The notes beneath the pieces were generated by a model that did not search any database, had not been told where the DNA came from, and worked only from the letters and a program-made list of their open reading frames with translations. From the NCBI RefSeq assembly GCF_002368075.1, contig NZ_AP018314.1, forward strand, positions 5,041,646 to 5,105,645: 64,000 bases of DNA. The letters are read 5' to 3'. Source of the stretch: Sphaerospermopsis kisseleviana NIES-73. Lineage in GTDB: Bacteria > Cyanobacteriota > Cyanobacteriia > Cyanobacteriales > Nostocaceae. Below are positions 8,863 to 18,494 of this stretch, piece by piece (position 1 is the stretch's first letter; every line of letters starts with the position of its first letter). Both the position numbers and the translations under genes were made by a program.

Positions 8863-8881
8863 AACAGGCATCTTGCCTGTT
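8863..8881. repeat. AACAGGCA...TGCCTGTT hairpin repeat copy
   Basis: Same 8-bp arms as at 5961-5979 with loop TCT. It lies before the small membrane protein gene end, and on the minus strand it could act as a terminator. Confidence 0.6.
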
Positions 8882-8971
8882 AAACAAGAGTTCAGAATAT
8901 TAGGATTATACAATTTAGCTGTGTAACAGCTTATCAATCTATATTTACTTGCTTATTGCTGAGGACGGATC

Positions 8972-9166
8972 TTAAAAACGCCATAATCTGCGTTGAAAAT
9001 AACTGAAAATGCCTAACCCCAACGCCCCAAACAACAATAGCCAAATCACACCACCAGGAATAAAAGTGAGAATACCCAAGCCTCTGAGTATCCATAAGGC
9101 TATTCCCATACCAAGAAGGATACCTAAGATTTGAGTTAATTTGCGATTTAATGAAGATTGATTCAC
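8972..9166 (-). CDS. Small membrane protein, 64 aa
   Basis: A basic N-terminus is followed by two hydrophobic stretches (about residues 11-31 and 36-55) separated by a PGG turn, ending in a basic FQRRLWRF tail: a two-helix hairpin membrane protein. No function is known. ATG start. The length, charge pattern and membrane topology make it a believable gene, although it is small. It is unpaired, with a 340-bp gap upstream. Confidence 0.6.
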   Translation of the reverse strand: MNQSSLNRKLTQILGILLGMGIALWILRGLGILTFIPGGVIWLLLFGALGLGIFSYFQRRLWRF

Positions 9167-9191
9167 TGGACTTTTCTGGCAATTTCAGCAA

Positions 9192-9531
9192 AAATTACAT
9201 TTTCAATTAAAATTATATCACGTTTGCTTGTTGCAGGTTCATATCTCTTTGGGTAGGAAATAGAGAATGGGAAAGAGAGAAAAAATGATACTGTAAGTCA
9301 TTTCTGCCAAACAGGTAGATTTAAATACAGGGTGCAAGAGTTTGTAGATAGAATCAACTTCCATCAAATTATATCCAGAAAATCAATAAAATGAACTGTA
9401 ATTAAAAATGAGTAGGTTTAAATCCTGAAATTTCTTGGTTGAAACTTTCAAACTCTGGTTTTTTAGAAGATTTAAATGTTTGATTCAGTTTTTGGTTAAT
9501 AAATATTGTTTGAGGGGTAGAGAAAAACACT
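9192..9531. other. Gene-free stretch
   Basis: About 340 bp between divergent genes. No gene, RNA or clear repeat was recognised; it probably carries the promoters of the small membrane protein and of the SRPBCC gene. Confidence 0.5.
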
Positions 9532-10095
9532 ATGTCTGTATCTGATATATCATCAACTATTCAAGGTTCTAAAGGGTTAGATATGTTGTGGAGTCCAGAC
9601 AAACAAAAGTCACTGATCCAAGGTGAAATTTTGCTACAAACGCGATCGCATACTCTCTGGGGTGGTGCTGTCACAGCTTGGATGTACTTACCCTTAGTTC
9701 GGTCCAACGTTTGGCAGCAGATTACAGATTATCCCCGTTGGGTGCAATATTTCCCTGACATCACCAAAAGCGAGATCATAACCAAGGGTGATGTCAAGCG
9801 CCTATATCAAACAGCACAGAAAGCATTTTTATTTTTCACTGCCCAAGTAGAAATTTATCTCAGCGTTGTTGAAGTCTTAGGACAGCAAATACAATTTCGC
9901 ATGGAAAAAGGGACATTTGAAGATTTCCATGCCAACTTAGAACTTAAAGACATGGGAAATGGAACTTTGTTAGCCTATACAGTGCAAGCAACACCGAATA
10001 TTCCCATCCCCTCAATTTTTATTCAACAAGCAATGAACTTGGAATTACCAGAAAATATGCGTAAAATGCGACAAGTGCTGATTTTAAGTCAATAA
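9532..10095 (+). CDS. SRPBCC (START-like/polyketide cyclase-like) protein
   Basis: A 187-residue protein predicted to form a lipid- or ligand-binding helix-grip fold. The signature stretch is VRSNVWQQITDYPRWVQYFPDITKSEII (about residues 60-87), typical of coenzyme-Q-binding/cyclase-like proteins, followed by beta strands with QIQFRMEKGTFEDFHANLEL and a C-terminal helix. The ligand is unknown. ATG start 9532, preceded by TTTGAGGGGTAGAG. It is solitary: the 3' neighbour is convergent. Confidence 0.75.
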   Translation: MSVSDISSTIQGSKGLDMLWSPDKQKSLIQGEILLQTRSHTLWGGAVTAWMYLPLVRSNVWQQITDYPRWVQYFPDITKSEIITKGDVKRLYQTAQKAFLFFTAQVEIYLSVVEVLGQQIQFRMEKGTFEDFHANLELKDMGNGTLLAYTVQATPNIPIPSIFIQQAMNLELPENMRKMRQVLILSQ

Positions 10096-10435
10096 CAGTA
10101 ATGTCTACAGGCAAAAGCTATTTTGGAATTTTGGTTGTTGGGGACTGGTGACTAGGGACTGGGGCAGAAACTGGGAAGCAGAGGAAATTATTTGTATTTT
10201 CCCAATCACCAATCACCTATTTAGGGTTTGCTGAAAAAGTCTCTTCGTTAAGGCAGGGAATAGGGAATAGGGAATAGGCAAGAGTTTGGGTGATCTGTTA
10301 GTAACCAATTCTTTGAAATTTCACCCGGAAAATGCACGCTTTTAGGAGTATGCCCCTGAAAAATCCTGCACTGATTTCCTGATTTTCCACCTGAAACCCT
10401 TGATTTATCAAGGTTTTGAGTTTATTCAGCAAACC
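10096..10435. other. Repeat-filled intergenic stretch
   Basis: About 340 bp that hold GGGACTGG/CAATCAC short tandem repeats (about 10138-10218) and then a miniature inverted-repeat element (10222-10438). No gene was seen. Confidence 0.65.
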
Positions 10436-10438
10436 CTA
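10222..10438. mobile_element. MITE-like element with 14-bp terminal inverted repeats
   Basis: TAGGGTTTGCTGAA at 10222-10235 is matched exactly in inverse by TTCAGCAAACCCTA at 10425-10438. The 217-bp interior has no open frame of note and contains GGGAATA short repeats. Degenerate partial copies of its ends occur near 42632, 46254, 46404 and 50638. This fits a non-autonomous element moved by an unseen transposase. Target duplications are not clear. Confidence 0.65.
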
Positions 10439-10660
10439 TTTACGACTTACTCTCACAGGTTCAGTTGCAAACCAAAAGTCCTCTAATTCTTCTGCTGTAA
10501 AAATATAGCCAAAAGTAGCAGCGAAATTAACTATTTTTTTTGTATCCCAGTGAGAATTATCAAAAACTCCGGGTTTACGGCAATTTTTATAATATAATTC
10601 ATACACACCAGGTTCTAAATTCAACATTTCATAAAAACTTTCAACTTGTTCTAAAGACAC
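10436..10660 (-). CDS. Nif11-domain small protein
   Basis: A 74-residue protein of the Nif11/nitrile-hydratase-leader-like type: N-terminal SLEQVESFYEMLNLEPGVYE and the ATFGYIFTAEELEDFW helix are the family's hallmarks. Members are either unknown cyanobacterial small proteins or leader peptides of modified natural products. There is no Gly-Gly or Gly-Ala cleavage site with a core peptide and no lanthipeptide-type enzyme nearby, so the leader role is not supported. Start is GTG at 10660 with an AGGAGTG ribosome site. The stop codon TAG lies inside the terminal repeat of the adjacent MITE, so the original C-terminus may be lost. Confidence 0.75.
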   Translation of the reverse strand: MSLEQVESFYEMLNLEPGVYELYYKNCRKPGVFDNSHWDTKKIVNFAATFGYIFTAEELEDFWFATEPVRVSRK

Positions 10661-10709
10661 AGATCACACTCCTAGTTTATGGTTTATTTTGATGATTTAT
10701 AACTCAAAA

Positions 10710-10732
10710 CCCCAACTTTTAAAAAGTCGGGG
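10710..10732 (-). terminator. CCCC-ACTTTT hairpin after clpB
   Basis: CCCCAACTTTT pairs with AAAAAGTCGGGG (one mismatch). It lies between the clpB stop and the Nif11 gene on the clpB-downstream side. A related hairpin is found at 58625-58655, so this is also a dispersed repeat. Confidence 0.55.
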
Positions 10733-10871
10733 ATATTATTTCTAGCCTTTAAAAGTTTTTAAAAACTAGGTTTTTCAATTTTTCTCCACAGTTAAATTAT
10801 AGCCGTACACAGAGTAGTTAGGACATCAATTAATCATAAAACTCTGATTAAAAAAGGGTTTTACTCCTGAC

Positions 10872-13490
10872 TTAATTGCTAAACACTTCCACTGGTAAAC
10901 GACTAAAAGCTAGACGTTCATTTTGCACATCAACAAAAATTGTATCAGCGTCATTAAATTCACCCCGCAAAATAGCTTTAGCAATTTGGGTTTCTAACTC
11001 TCTTTGAATGGCACGTTTTAATGGTCTCGCACCAAATACAGGATCATAACCAACTTCTGCTAAAAAGTCTAGTGCAGATGCAGCAAGTCGCAGGGACATT
11101 TTTTTATCAGTTAATCTTTGTCTGAGTCTATCTACTTGCAGTTGCACAATTTCTCGCAGTTCTGATTTTTGTAAACCGTGGAAGATGATAATTTCATCAA
11201 TGCGGTTCAAGAACTCAGGACGGAAACTATTCCGCATTGTTTCCATCACTCGATGACGCATTTCATCATACCTTGAATCATCCCCAGCAACATCCAGAAT
11301 ATATTGAGAACCGATGTTACTAGTCATGATGATAATGGCATTCTTGAAGTCTACCGTTCTTCCTTGGGAGTCAGTGACACGACCATCATCTAAAATTTGC
11401 AGGAAAATGTTAAATACATCCGGGTGCGCTTTTTCAATTTCGTCGAATAAAATTACTGCGTAAGGACGACGACGAATAGCTTCTGTTAATTGTCCACCTT
11501 CTTCATAACCAACATAACCTGGAGGCGCACCAATTAATCGAGAAACTGCGTGTTTCTCCATGTATTCTGACATATCAATTCTGACTAAAGCTTCTTCTGT
11601 GTCAAACATATAAGCAGCTAAAGCTTTAGCTAATTCTGTTTTACCAACTCCTGTCGGTCCAAGGAAAATAAAACTAGCAATGGGGCGGTTAGGATCAGCA
11701 AGTCCAGCGCGAGAACGTTGAATGGCATCAGCTACCGCAGTCACAGCTTCACTTTGTCCCACTACTCGCTGATGTAATTCATCTTCTAAATGCAGTAATT
11801 TTTCTTTTTCTGATTCCACTAATTTACTAATAGGAATACCTGTCCATTTAGAAATGATTTCGGCAATGTCCGCTTCGGTGACTTCTTCTCTTAATAATGA
11901 TTTTCCTGTTCCTTGGGCGTTAGCTAGTTCCCTTTCTACGGTTTCTAATTGTCGATGTAATTCTGTGAGTTTACCATATTTCAACTCAGCAGCGCGGTTA
12001 AGATCATAGTTTCTTTCTGCTTGTTGAATTTCTAAGTTAACTCGATCAATTTCTTCTTTGATAGATTGAATTTTTGTGATAATATCTTTTTCAGATTGCC
12101 ATTGGGCGCTGAGTGCGCGTTGTTCTTCTTTAAAGTCGGCAAGTTCTTTTTCTAGTCTTTCCAAACGTTCGCGGGAAGCTAAATCACTTTCTTTTTGTAA
12201 GGACAGTTTCTCCATTTCTAATTGGAGAATTTTCCGATCAATTTCGTCTAGTTCTTCTGGTTTGGATGTAATTTCCATTTTCAGTCTAGCAGCAGCTTCA
12301 TCTACCAAGTCAATAGCTTTATCTGGCAGGAAGCGATCGCTAATATATCTACTCGATAAAGTCGCAGCAGCAACTAAGGAACTATCCGAAATTTTTACCC
12401 CGTGATGCACTTCATACCGTTCCTTTAAACCCCGCAAAATAGAAATCGTATCTTGTACATCTGGTTGGTCTACATAAACTTGTTGGAAACGTCTTTCTAA
12501 AGCAGCATCTTTTTCTATATATTTACGATATTCATCTAAAGTTGTCGCCCCAATACAACGCAGTTCACCCCGTGCTAACATGGGTTTTAATAAGTTACCT
12601 GCATCCATCGCCCCTTGGGTTGCACCTGCACCGACAACGGTATGAATTTCATCTATAAATAATACGATATTTCCACCAGATTCGGTAACTTCTTTTAATA
12701 CAGCTTTGAGTCTTTCTTCAAATTCTCCTCTAAATTTTGCACCAGCAATTAACGCTCCCATATCTAAAGCAATTAATTTTCTATCTTTCAAAGATTGGGG
12801 AACGTCACCCGCAACTATTCGCTGTGCTAAACCTTCCGCAATGGCAGTTTTTCCAACTCCAGGTTCACCAATTAATACAGGATTATTTTTGGTTCTCCGA
12901 GAAAGAATTTGAATGGTTCTTCTAATTTCATCATCCCGACCAATTACCGGATCTAATTTTCCTTGACGCGCTGCTTCTGTTAAGTCACGTCCGTATTTTT
13001 CTAAAGACTGATATTTTCCTTCTGGACTTTGATCTGTCACTTTCTGACTCCCACGAATTTGTTTAATAGTATTCTTTAATTTGCCTTCGTCTAAACCAAT
13101 TTCTTGCAGTAGACTTTTACCAAATCTGTCATCTTTAGCATATCCTAATAATATATGTTCAACGGAAATATATTCATCTTTAAATTCTTGGCGATATTTT
13201 TCCGATCTGTCTAATAATGTATCTAAACTTTTACCCAAATATACAGATGTGCTACTTCCTGATACTTTGGGTTGACGGGAAATAAATTGTTCTGTGTAAT
13301 CTCTGATTTTTGGGATGTTTGCACCGGCTTTCGTGAAAATAGCGTTAGCAAGTCCATCCTGCTCCAGCAGTGCTTTCATTAAATGTTCGCTTTCTAGTTG
13401 CTGCTGCTGGTATTGTTTAGCAATCTCTGGTGTTTGCGCGATCGCTTCCCAGGCTTTTTCTGTAAATTGGTTCGGATTAGTCGGTTGCAT
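10872..13490 (-). CDS. clpB: ATP-dependent disaggregase ClpB
   Basis: Hsp100 hexamer that extracts polypeptides from aggregates together with DnaK. The 872 residues include the N-terminal Clp repeat domain (about 1-145), a first AAA+ module with GEPGVGKT (about 207-214) and ERRFQQVYV, the coiled-coil middle domain (about 400-530) that identifies ClpB rather than ClpC or ClpA, a second AAA+ module with GPTGVGKT (about 606-613), and the C-terminal D2-small domain. ATG start 13490. There is no obvious CIRCE element in the 5' region that I could see. Cyanobacteria usually have ClpB1 and ClpB2; which one this is cannot be decided here. Confidence 0.95.
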   Translation of the reverse strand: MQPTNPNQFTEKAWEAIAQTPEIAKQYQQQQLESEHLMKALLEQDGLANAIFTKAGANIPKIRDYTEQFISRQPKVSGSSTSVYLGKSLDTLLDRSEKYRQEFKDEYISVEHILLGYAKDDRFGKSLLQEIGLDEGKLKNTIKQIRGSQKVTDQSPEGKYQSLEKYGRDLTEAARQGKLDPVIGRDDEIRRTIQILSRRTKNNPVLIGEPGVGKTAIAEGLAQRIVAGDVPQSLKDRKLIALDMGALIAGAKFRGEFEERLKAVLKEVTESGGNIVLFIDEIHTVVGAGATQGAMDAGNLLKPMLARGELRCIGATTLDEYRKYIEKDAALERRFQQVYVDQPDVQDTISILRGLKERYEVHHGVKISDSSLVAAATLSSRYISDRFLPDKAIDLVDEAAARLKMEITSKPEELDEIDRKILQLEMEKLSLQKESDLASRERLERLEKELADFKEEQRALSAQWQSEKDIITKIQSIKEEIDRVNLEIQQAERNYDLNRAAELKYGKLTELHRQLETVERELANAQGTGKSLLREEVTEADIAEIISKWTGIPISKLVESEKEKLLHLEDELHQRVVGQSEAVTAVADAIQRSRAGLADPNRPIASFIFLGPTGVGKTELAKALAAYMFDTEEALVRIDMSEYMEKHAVSRLIGAPPGYVGYEEGGQLTEAIRRRPYAVILFDEIEKAHPDVFNIFLQILDDGRVTDSQGRTVDFKNAIIIMTSNIGSQYILDVAGDDSRYDEMRHRVMETMRNSFRPEFLNRIDEIIIFHGLQKSELREIVQLQVDRLRQRLTDKKMSLRLAASALDFLAEVGYDPVFGARPLKRAIQRELETQIAKAILRGEFNDADTIFVDVQNERLAFSRLPVEVFSN

Positions 13491-14152
13491 AGTTTTTTTG
13501 ATATTTGACTTTCATATCGTCATTGTAAAAATACCCTAGCCTTTTTCTGGATCGGTCTTCCCATCCTCATTATGTAGTATTATCCCAAGTTATCAGTTAT
13601 TTAGTTTAAGCCGATCATGAGTAATTGATAATTAATTATTTACTGTCACCTGTCACCTGTCACCTCAATAATATATAAGTTTTTTAAATCTCTGATCTAG
13701 AAAAAAAGTGTGTGATGTGGTTTATTGAGAATTAGCCCCCTTCATTCTCAATAATCTTGAGAATTACTATCAATTATCAACGAGTTTCCGTCGTTTCAGG
13801 ATTGATATTGACACACAAGATTTTTGTGGTATGATATATGTACAATCCAAGGGTGAATTATGAGTTAAAAAAGAGTTAAAAAATATGTAAAACCTTGGTG
13901 AAAGTTTTTCTTTTTTGTCTAATTTTGCTTAATGCTTTTTGTTGCACGCAGAGGCGCAGAGTCGCAGAGAAAAGAGTCTATAAATATGATGTTTGGGTGT
14001 TCGAGAAATTATATTAATTTTTACCAATCACCAATCACCAATCACCAATCACCAATCACCAATCACCAATCACCAATCACCAATCACCAATCACCAATCA
14101 CCAATCACCAATCACCAATCACCAATCACCAATCACCAATCACCAATCACCA
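13491..14152. other. Long intergenic stretch with promoter and tandem repeats
   Basis: About 660 bp. It contains TGTCACC heptamers (about 13646-13672), a consensus-like promoter (13808-13835), a GCAGAGGCGCAGAG-type repeat (about 13944-13976) and a long CCAATCA array (14024-14154). No gene was recognised; frames running through the heptamer array are artefacts of the repeat. Confidence 0.6.
13808..13835 (+). promoter_or_regulatory. Sigma-70-type promoter with internal palindrome
   Basis: TTGACA at 13808-13813 and TATGAT at 13830-13835 with a 16-bp spacer. The spacer begins with CACAA (13814-13818) and carries its exact inverse TTGTG (13824-13828). A repressor bound there would block polymerase. 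The next gene in this direction is the Trp-rich protein gene at 14153, past the heptamer array. Confidence 0.5.
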
Positions 14153-14154
14153 AT
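14024..14154. repeat. CCAATCA heptamer array (about 18 copies)
   Basis: An uninterrupted run of a 7-base unit, a classic short tandemly repeated repetitive sequence of heterocystous cyanobacteria. The last unit, changed to CCAATGC, supplies the start codon of the next gene. Confidence 0.95.
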
Positions 14155-14413
14155 GCCCAAAAAACAAAAGTTTCCTCATTTACTGGGTTCTAAGTGGACA
14201 GCACAGCAAAAAGTTGATGGTTGGCGACATTTTCAAGTTGTTAACCGTAAAAATCAGGGTAAGTGGGTCTATGCGGAAATGGTAGCTGCTTGTGACCCTA
14301 ATGTGCGTTTTTGGATCAATGCCAAATTATTACAGGATAACTCTCAATGGCACGCCGGCTGGCAATCTTTACAGGAAATTAATGATCTGGAAAAAATTAA
14401 TAACATTAGATGA
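14153..14413 (+). CDS. Trp-rich small protein (TIGR02450-type)
   Basis: An 86-residue conserved cyanobacterial/proteobacterial small protein of unknown function, rich in tryptophan. Visible features are KFPHLLGSKWTAQQKVDGWRHF at the start, then GKWVYAEMVAACDP and RFWINAKLL. Homologues usually begin with a short basic segment before the FPHLLGSKWT motif, which fits ATG 14153. That ATG is formed by the last copy of the heptamer array, and there is no Shine-Dalgarno sequence within the repeat, so translation must start differently or inefficiently. A consensus-like promoter lies about 320 bp upstream. The protein is nearly certain; its expression depends on the repeat tract. Confidence 0.8.
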   Translation: MPKKQKFPHLLGSKWTAQQKVDGWRHFQVVNRKNQGKWVYAEMVAACDPNVRFWINAKLLQDNSQWHAGWQSLQEINDLEKINNIR

Positions 14414-15005
14414 TCATACATAAAATTTAACTATTTCATGATTTGATTAACTTTTCTCAGATATTTGAATATTTAATATTAATTAACAACAATGATCGCA
14501 GATACTCAGAGATCAAAAATAGATGCAGATTACTTTTGTGTTCCTCCAGTCCCAAAAACCCTAAATTTACCCTAAATTTATATCCTCTCTCAAATCTCAA
14601 GTCTATTCTCCTGGTATGCACTGACGATAGTTATGCTCATCAGCAATAACATCTTATTTGCTGCTTAATAAACTTGGGCAATGATTGAATAATTCTATGG
14701 AAACCATTAATAAAATACTATTTTAGCTAATTTGTCTTTTGTAACTATTTTTATATAAAAAATTTAAAAATATGAATAAATCAATTTTTTAAGATTTTTT
14801 AGAGATTTTAGAGTTTATTTTAGCCTTAATTATCAAAATATCTTTTTAATAAATCAATTATCTTTGATTTGATGATTTTTAGACCCTTTGCTTTTCTAGG
14901 AATTTGCACAATAATGGCACTCACAGACCTCACACATCTCCATAACTGGTTGAGTGCTGGGTAAAGGTACAAGCTAAGAAAAGAAACTATTAGAGGTAAA
15001 GAAAA
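14414..15005. other. AT-rich leader region of chlL
   Basis: About 590 bp without a credible gene. Very AT-rich around 14690-14880. Near 14914-14962 an imperfect inverted pair CACTCA...TGAGTG lies 40-90 bp before chlL and might be a leader structure. GAGGTAAAGAAAA at 14992-15005 is the chlL ribosome site. Confidence 0.45.
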
Positions 15006-15872
15006 ATGAAATTAGCAGTGTATGGAAAAGGCGGTATCGGTAAATCTACAACCAGCTGTAATATATCCGTAGCCCTAGCTAAACGGGGTAAAAAAGTGCT
15101 GCAAATTGGTTGTGACCCTAAACACGACAGTACCTTTACCCTGACCGGGTTTTTGATTCCTACTATCATCGACACCCTACAAGAGAAAGACTATCACTAC
15201 GAAGATGTTTGGCCAGAGGATGTGATCTATAAAGGTTATGGTGGAGTTGATTGTGTCGAAGCTGGAGGCCCCCCAGCCGGTGCGGGGTGTGGTGGTTATG
15301 TGGTAGGTGAAACAGTCAAACTCTTAAAAGAACTTAACGCTTTTGATGAATATGACGTAATTTTATTTGACGTTCTCGGTGATGTGGTTTGTGGTGGTTT
15401 TGCAGCACCTTTGAACTATGCCGACTACTGTATGATCGTTACAGACAACGGTTTTGATGCCTTATTTGCTGCTAACCGCATCGCTGCTTCCGTCCGTGAA
15501 AAAGCCAGAACTCACCCCCTGAGACTAGCGGGGTTAATCGGTAATCGTACTGCTAAACGTGACTTAATTGAAAAATACGTAGAAGCCGTACCAATGCCAG
15601 TTTTGGAAGTATTGCCTTTAATAGAAGATATCCGTGTTTCCCGCGTTAAAGGAAAAACGCTGTTTGAGATGGCTGAGTCAGATCCTTCCCTGAGATACGT
15701 TTGCGACTATTATTTAAGTATAGCTGATCAGATATTAGCGCGTCCTGAAGGTGTCGTTCCGAACGATGCCCCTGATCGTGAACTTTTTTCACTTTTGTCA
15801 GATTTTTATTTAAATCCGAGTAAACCACAGGTAACAAATCCGGAAGAGGAATTAGACTTGATGATTGTATAA
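15006..15872 (+). CDS. chlL: Light-independent protochlorophyllide reductase, iron-sulfur ATPase subunit
   Basis: The NifH-like reductase component of the dark-operative enzyme. It hydrolyses ATP and passes electrons from ferredoxin to the ChlN-ChlB catalytic unit, allowing chlorophyll synthesis without light. Walker A is GKGGIGKST (7-15). The two cysteines that bridge the dimer's [4Fe-4S] cluster are C95 (AGAGCGGY) and C129 (DVVCGGF). Length 288 is usual. ATG with GAGGTAAAG upstream. It starts a three-gene plus-strand block with the DUF5331 gene 31 bp downstream and chlN beyond; chlB is not in the window. The enzyme is oxygen-sensitive. Confidence 0.97.
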   Translation: MKLAVYGKGGIGKSTTSCNISVALAKRGKKVLQIGCDPKHDSTFTLTGFLIPTIIDTLQEKDYHYEDVWPEDVIYKGYGGVDCVEAGGPPAGAGCGGYVVGETVKLLKELNAFDEYDVILFDVLGDVVCGGFAAPLNYADYCMIVTDNGFDALFAANRIAASVREKARTHPLRLAGLIGNRTAKRDLIEKYVEAVPMPVLEVLPLIEDIRVSRVKGKTLFEMAESDPSLRYVCDYYLSIADQILARPEGVVPNDAPDRELFSLLSDFYLNPSKPQVTNPEEELDLMIV

Positions 15873-15903
15873 AACAATTTACCTCTTCAGGATGGGGGAG
15901 ATT

Positions 15904-16731
15904 ATGGCCTTCTTTGATAGTTTTACGGATTCAATCAAACAAAAGTGGTTACAGTTCTTTCAAGTCAACCGTGACTGGATTACCTTGCAAATGGCAGTCG
16001 AATCGGTTTATACCCCCGATGGCGGGAAGCGTCCTTCCTCTTACCTCATTCTGGGAGTAGTAAATGCCCTAGAACCTAAATTAGCCCAGTTGATGTTTCC
16101 TTTTGCCAAATTAAATCCTGATGCTGATACTCTAATTGACGTGCTAGGGCTGCATTTTGATGCAGATATTGTCCTTGGTAATCGGTTGAGTCCTACCCAA
16201 GAACCAAAAATTTATTCTCATGCTTCCCAAGAGGTTACAGAAAACATTTCTGAAGATCAACCATCAGCAGTCGATGATTTCAGCGTTGTTGAGGAAAAAA
16301 ACTCTGTTCAAGAGTTCACAATGGATGTCAGGGAACATCAATGGCAAGAGGAAGATTCACTGGCAAGTAAAGATGCGTTTGATTCAATTTCTTTATCTGA
16401 AGAAAACATCACAGATGAGTTTAAATCAGCACCTGATTTAGAAACAGAAAAAGACTTTAGCGGGATGTCTTTTGAGACTGTCAATTTAACAGCAGATAAC
16501 GAACATCAAGCTATAGATGATTTCAATCTATCCGATGAAAATGGATTGGATGATTTAAAGCAACCAGATGAAAGTGAATTTCGTGATGTGATTTCTGATG
16601 TTTGGGGAGATGATTCATCTCTTCTGGAAGAGGGTGAAGAAAATAATAACCTTTTAGGTGAAGAATTACCTTCTGAGGTTTTTGATGAGTCAGAAATGGC
16701 TCGTCTCTTCCCCAACAATATAAATCAGTGA
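15904..16731 (+). CDS. DUF5331-type protein between chlL and chlN
   Basis: A cyanobacterial protein of unknown function typically found beside chlL/chlN. About 275 residues: the first about 100 form a compact domain (FFDSFTDSIKQKWLQFFQVN, then PSSYLILGVVNALEPKLAQLM), and the rest is a highly acidic, low-complexity, probably disordered tail rich in Asp, Glu and Ser. ATG at 15904 has an AGGATGGGGGAG ribosome site; a start 39 bases upstream in the same frame is poorer. Its place between the reductase and catalytic genes suggests a role in assembly or regulation of the enzyme, which is inference only. Confidence 0.8.
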   Translation: MAFFDSFTDSIKQKWLQFFQVNRDWITLQMAVESVYTPDGGKRPSSYLILGVVNALEPKLAQLMFPFAKLNPDADTLIDVLGLHFDADIVLGNRLSPTQEPKIYSHASQEVTENISEDQPSAVDDFSVVEEKNSVQEFTMDVREHQWQEEDSLASKDAFDSISLSEENITDEFKSAPDLETEKDFSGMSFETVNLTADNEHQAIDDFNLSDENGLDDLKQPDESEFRDVISDVWGDDSSLLEEGEENNNLLGEELPSEVFDESEMARLFPNNINQ

Positions 16732-16734
16732 ATA

Positions 16735-16860
16735 GGGGACTGGGGACTGGGGAAGAAAATTTTAGATTTTAGATTTTAGATTGGAGATAACAAAAACAAT
16801 CCAAAATCCAAAATCCAAAATAAAAAACTCCTGTCACCTGACTCCTGACTTGTAAGCATT
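16735..16860. repeat. Short tandem repeats before chlN
   Basis: GGGGACT, TTTTAGA and CAAAATC heptamer-type repeats with a CTGACTCCTGACT stretch fill the 150-bp gap inside the chlL-chlN block. The chlN ribosome site AAGGGGAGAAG follows directly. Confidence 0.75.
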
Positions 16861-16869
16861 AAAAATTAA

Positions 16870-18288
<1,419 letters not shown>

Positions 18289-18313
18289 AGTTTGCGTGTT
18301 CTTTGGCAATTTT

Positions 18314-18346
18314 GGGCGGATCTTTTGGGGTTCGTCCTTTTTTTTT
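18314..18346 (+). terminator. Rho-independent terminator after chlN
   Basis: GGGCGGA (18314-18320) pairs with TTCGTCC (18331-18337) using two G-T pairs, followed by nine thymines. It lies 26 bp after the chlN stop. Confidence 0.85.
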
Positions 18347-18359
18347 GTTTATGGAATAA

Positions 18360-18393
18360 CGAACCGCAGAGGCGCAGAGGACGCAGAGAGATA
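18360..18393. repeat. CCGCAGAGGCGCAGAGG-type repeat
   Basis: A purine-rich near-tandem element (CGCAGAGG units) also seen near 13944 and, in CGCAAAG form or inverse, near 51427, 54085 and 61775. It belongs to a dispersed short-repeat family. Confidence 0.6.
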
Positions 18394-18494
18394 GGTTATA
18401 ACTGGCTAACTCAAATTAAGTAAATACACTAATTACATATATGCTTGTATTAAATTATTCTAGTTTTTAAAATAAATTTAGCCAGTAAGTAATC

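Larger units (their letters stand above)
8590..8971. other. Gene-free stretch with repeats
   Basis: About 380 bp between the rubredoxin start and a small membrane protein. It holds the rubredoxin leader, TGTTCCC tandem repeats near 8700-8765 interrupted by a short dispersed repeat, and a copy of the AACAGGCA hairpin. No convincing gene was seen. Confidence 0.6.

Noticed and set aside
8934-9191. Overlapping minus-strand frame of 85 codons around the small membrane protein
   Set aside because: The 64-residue frame at 8972-9166 has clear membrane topology; the other is its shadow.
10436-10660. Nif11-type protein as precursor of a ribosomal peptide natural product
   Set aside because: No Gly-Gly-type cleavage site, no core peptide and no modification enzyme nearby.
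14024-14154. Possible CRISPR array
   Set aside because: The unit is 7 bp with no spacers; it is a simple tandem repeat. The 10-bp array at 24939 is rejected for the same reason.
13932-14285. Open frames running through the CCAATCA array
   Set aside because: A 7-base repeat without stops opens all three frames; the peptide is a SPITNHQ repeat with no protein character.
14443-14649. Open frame before chlL (68 codons)
   Set aside because: Low complexity, no ribosome site, lies in AT-rich leader sequence.
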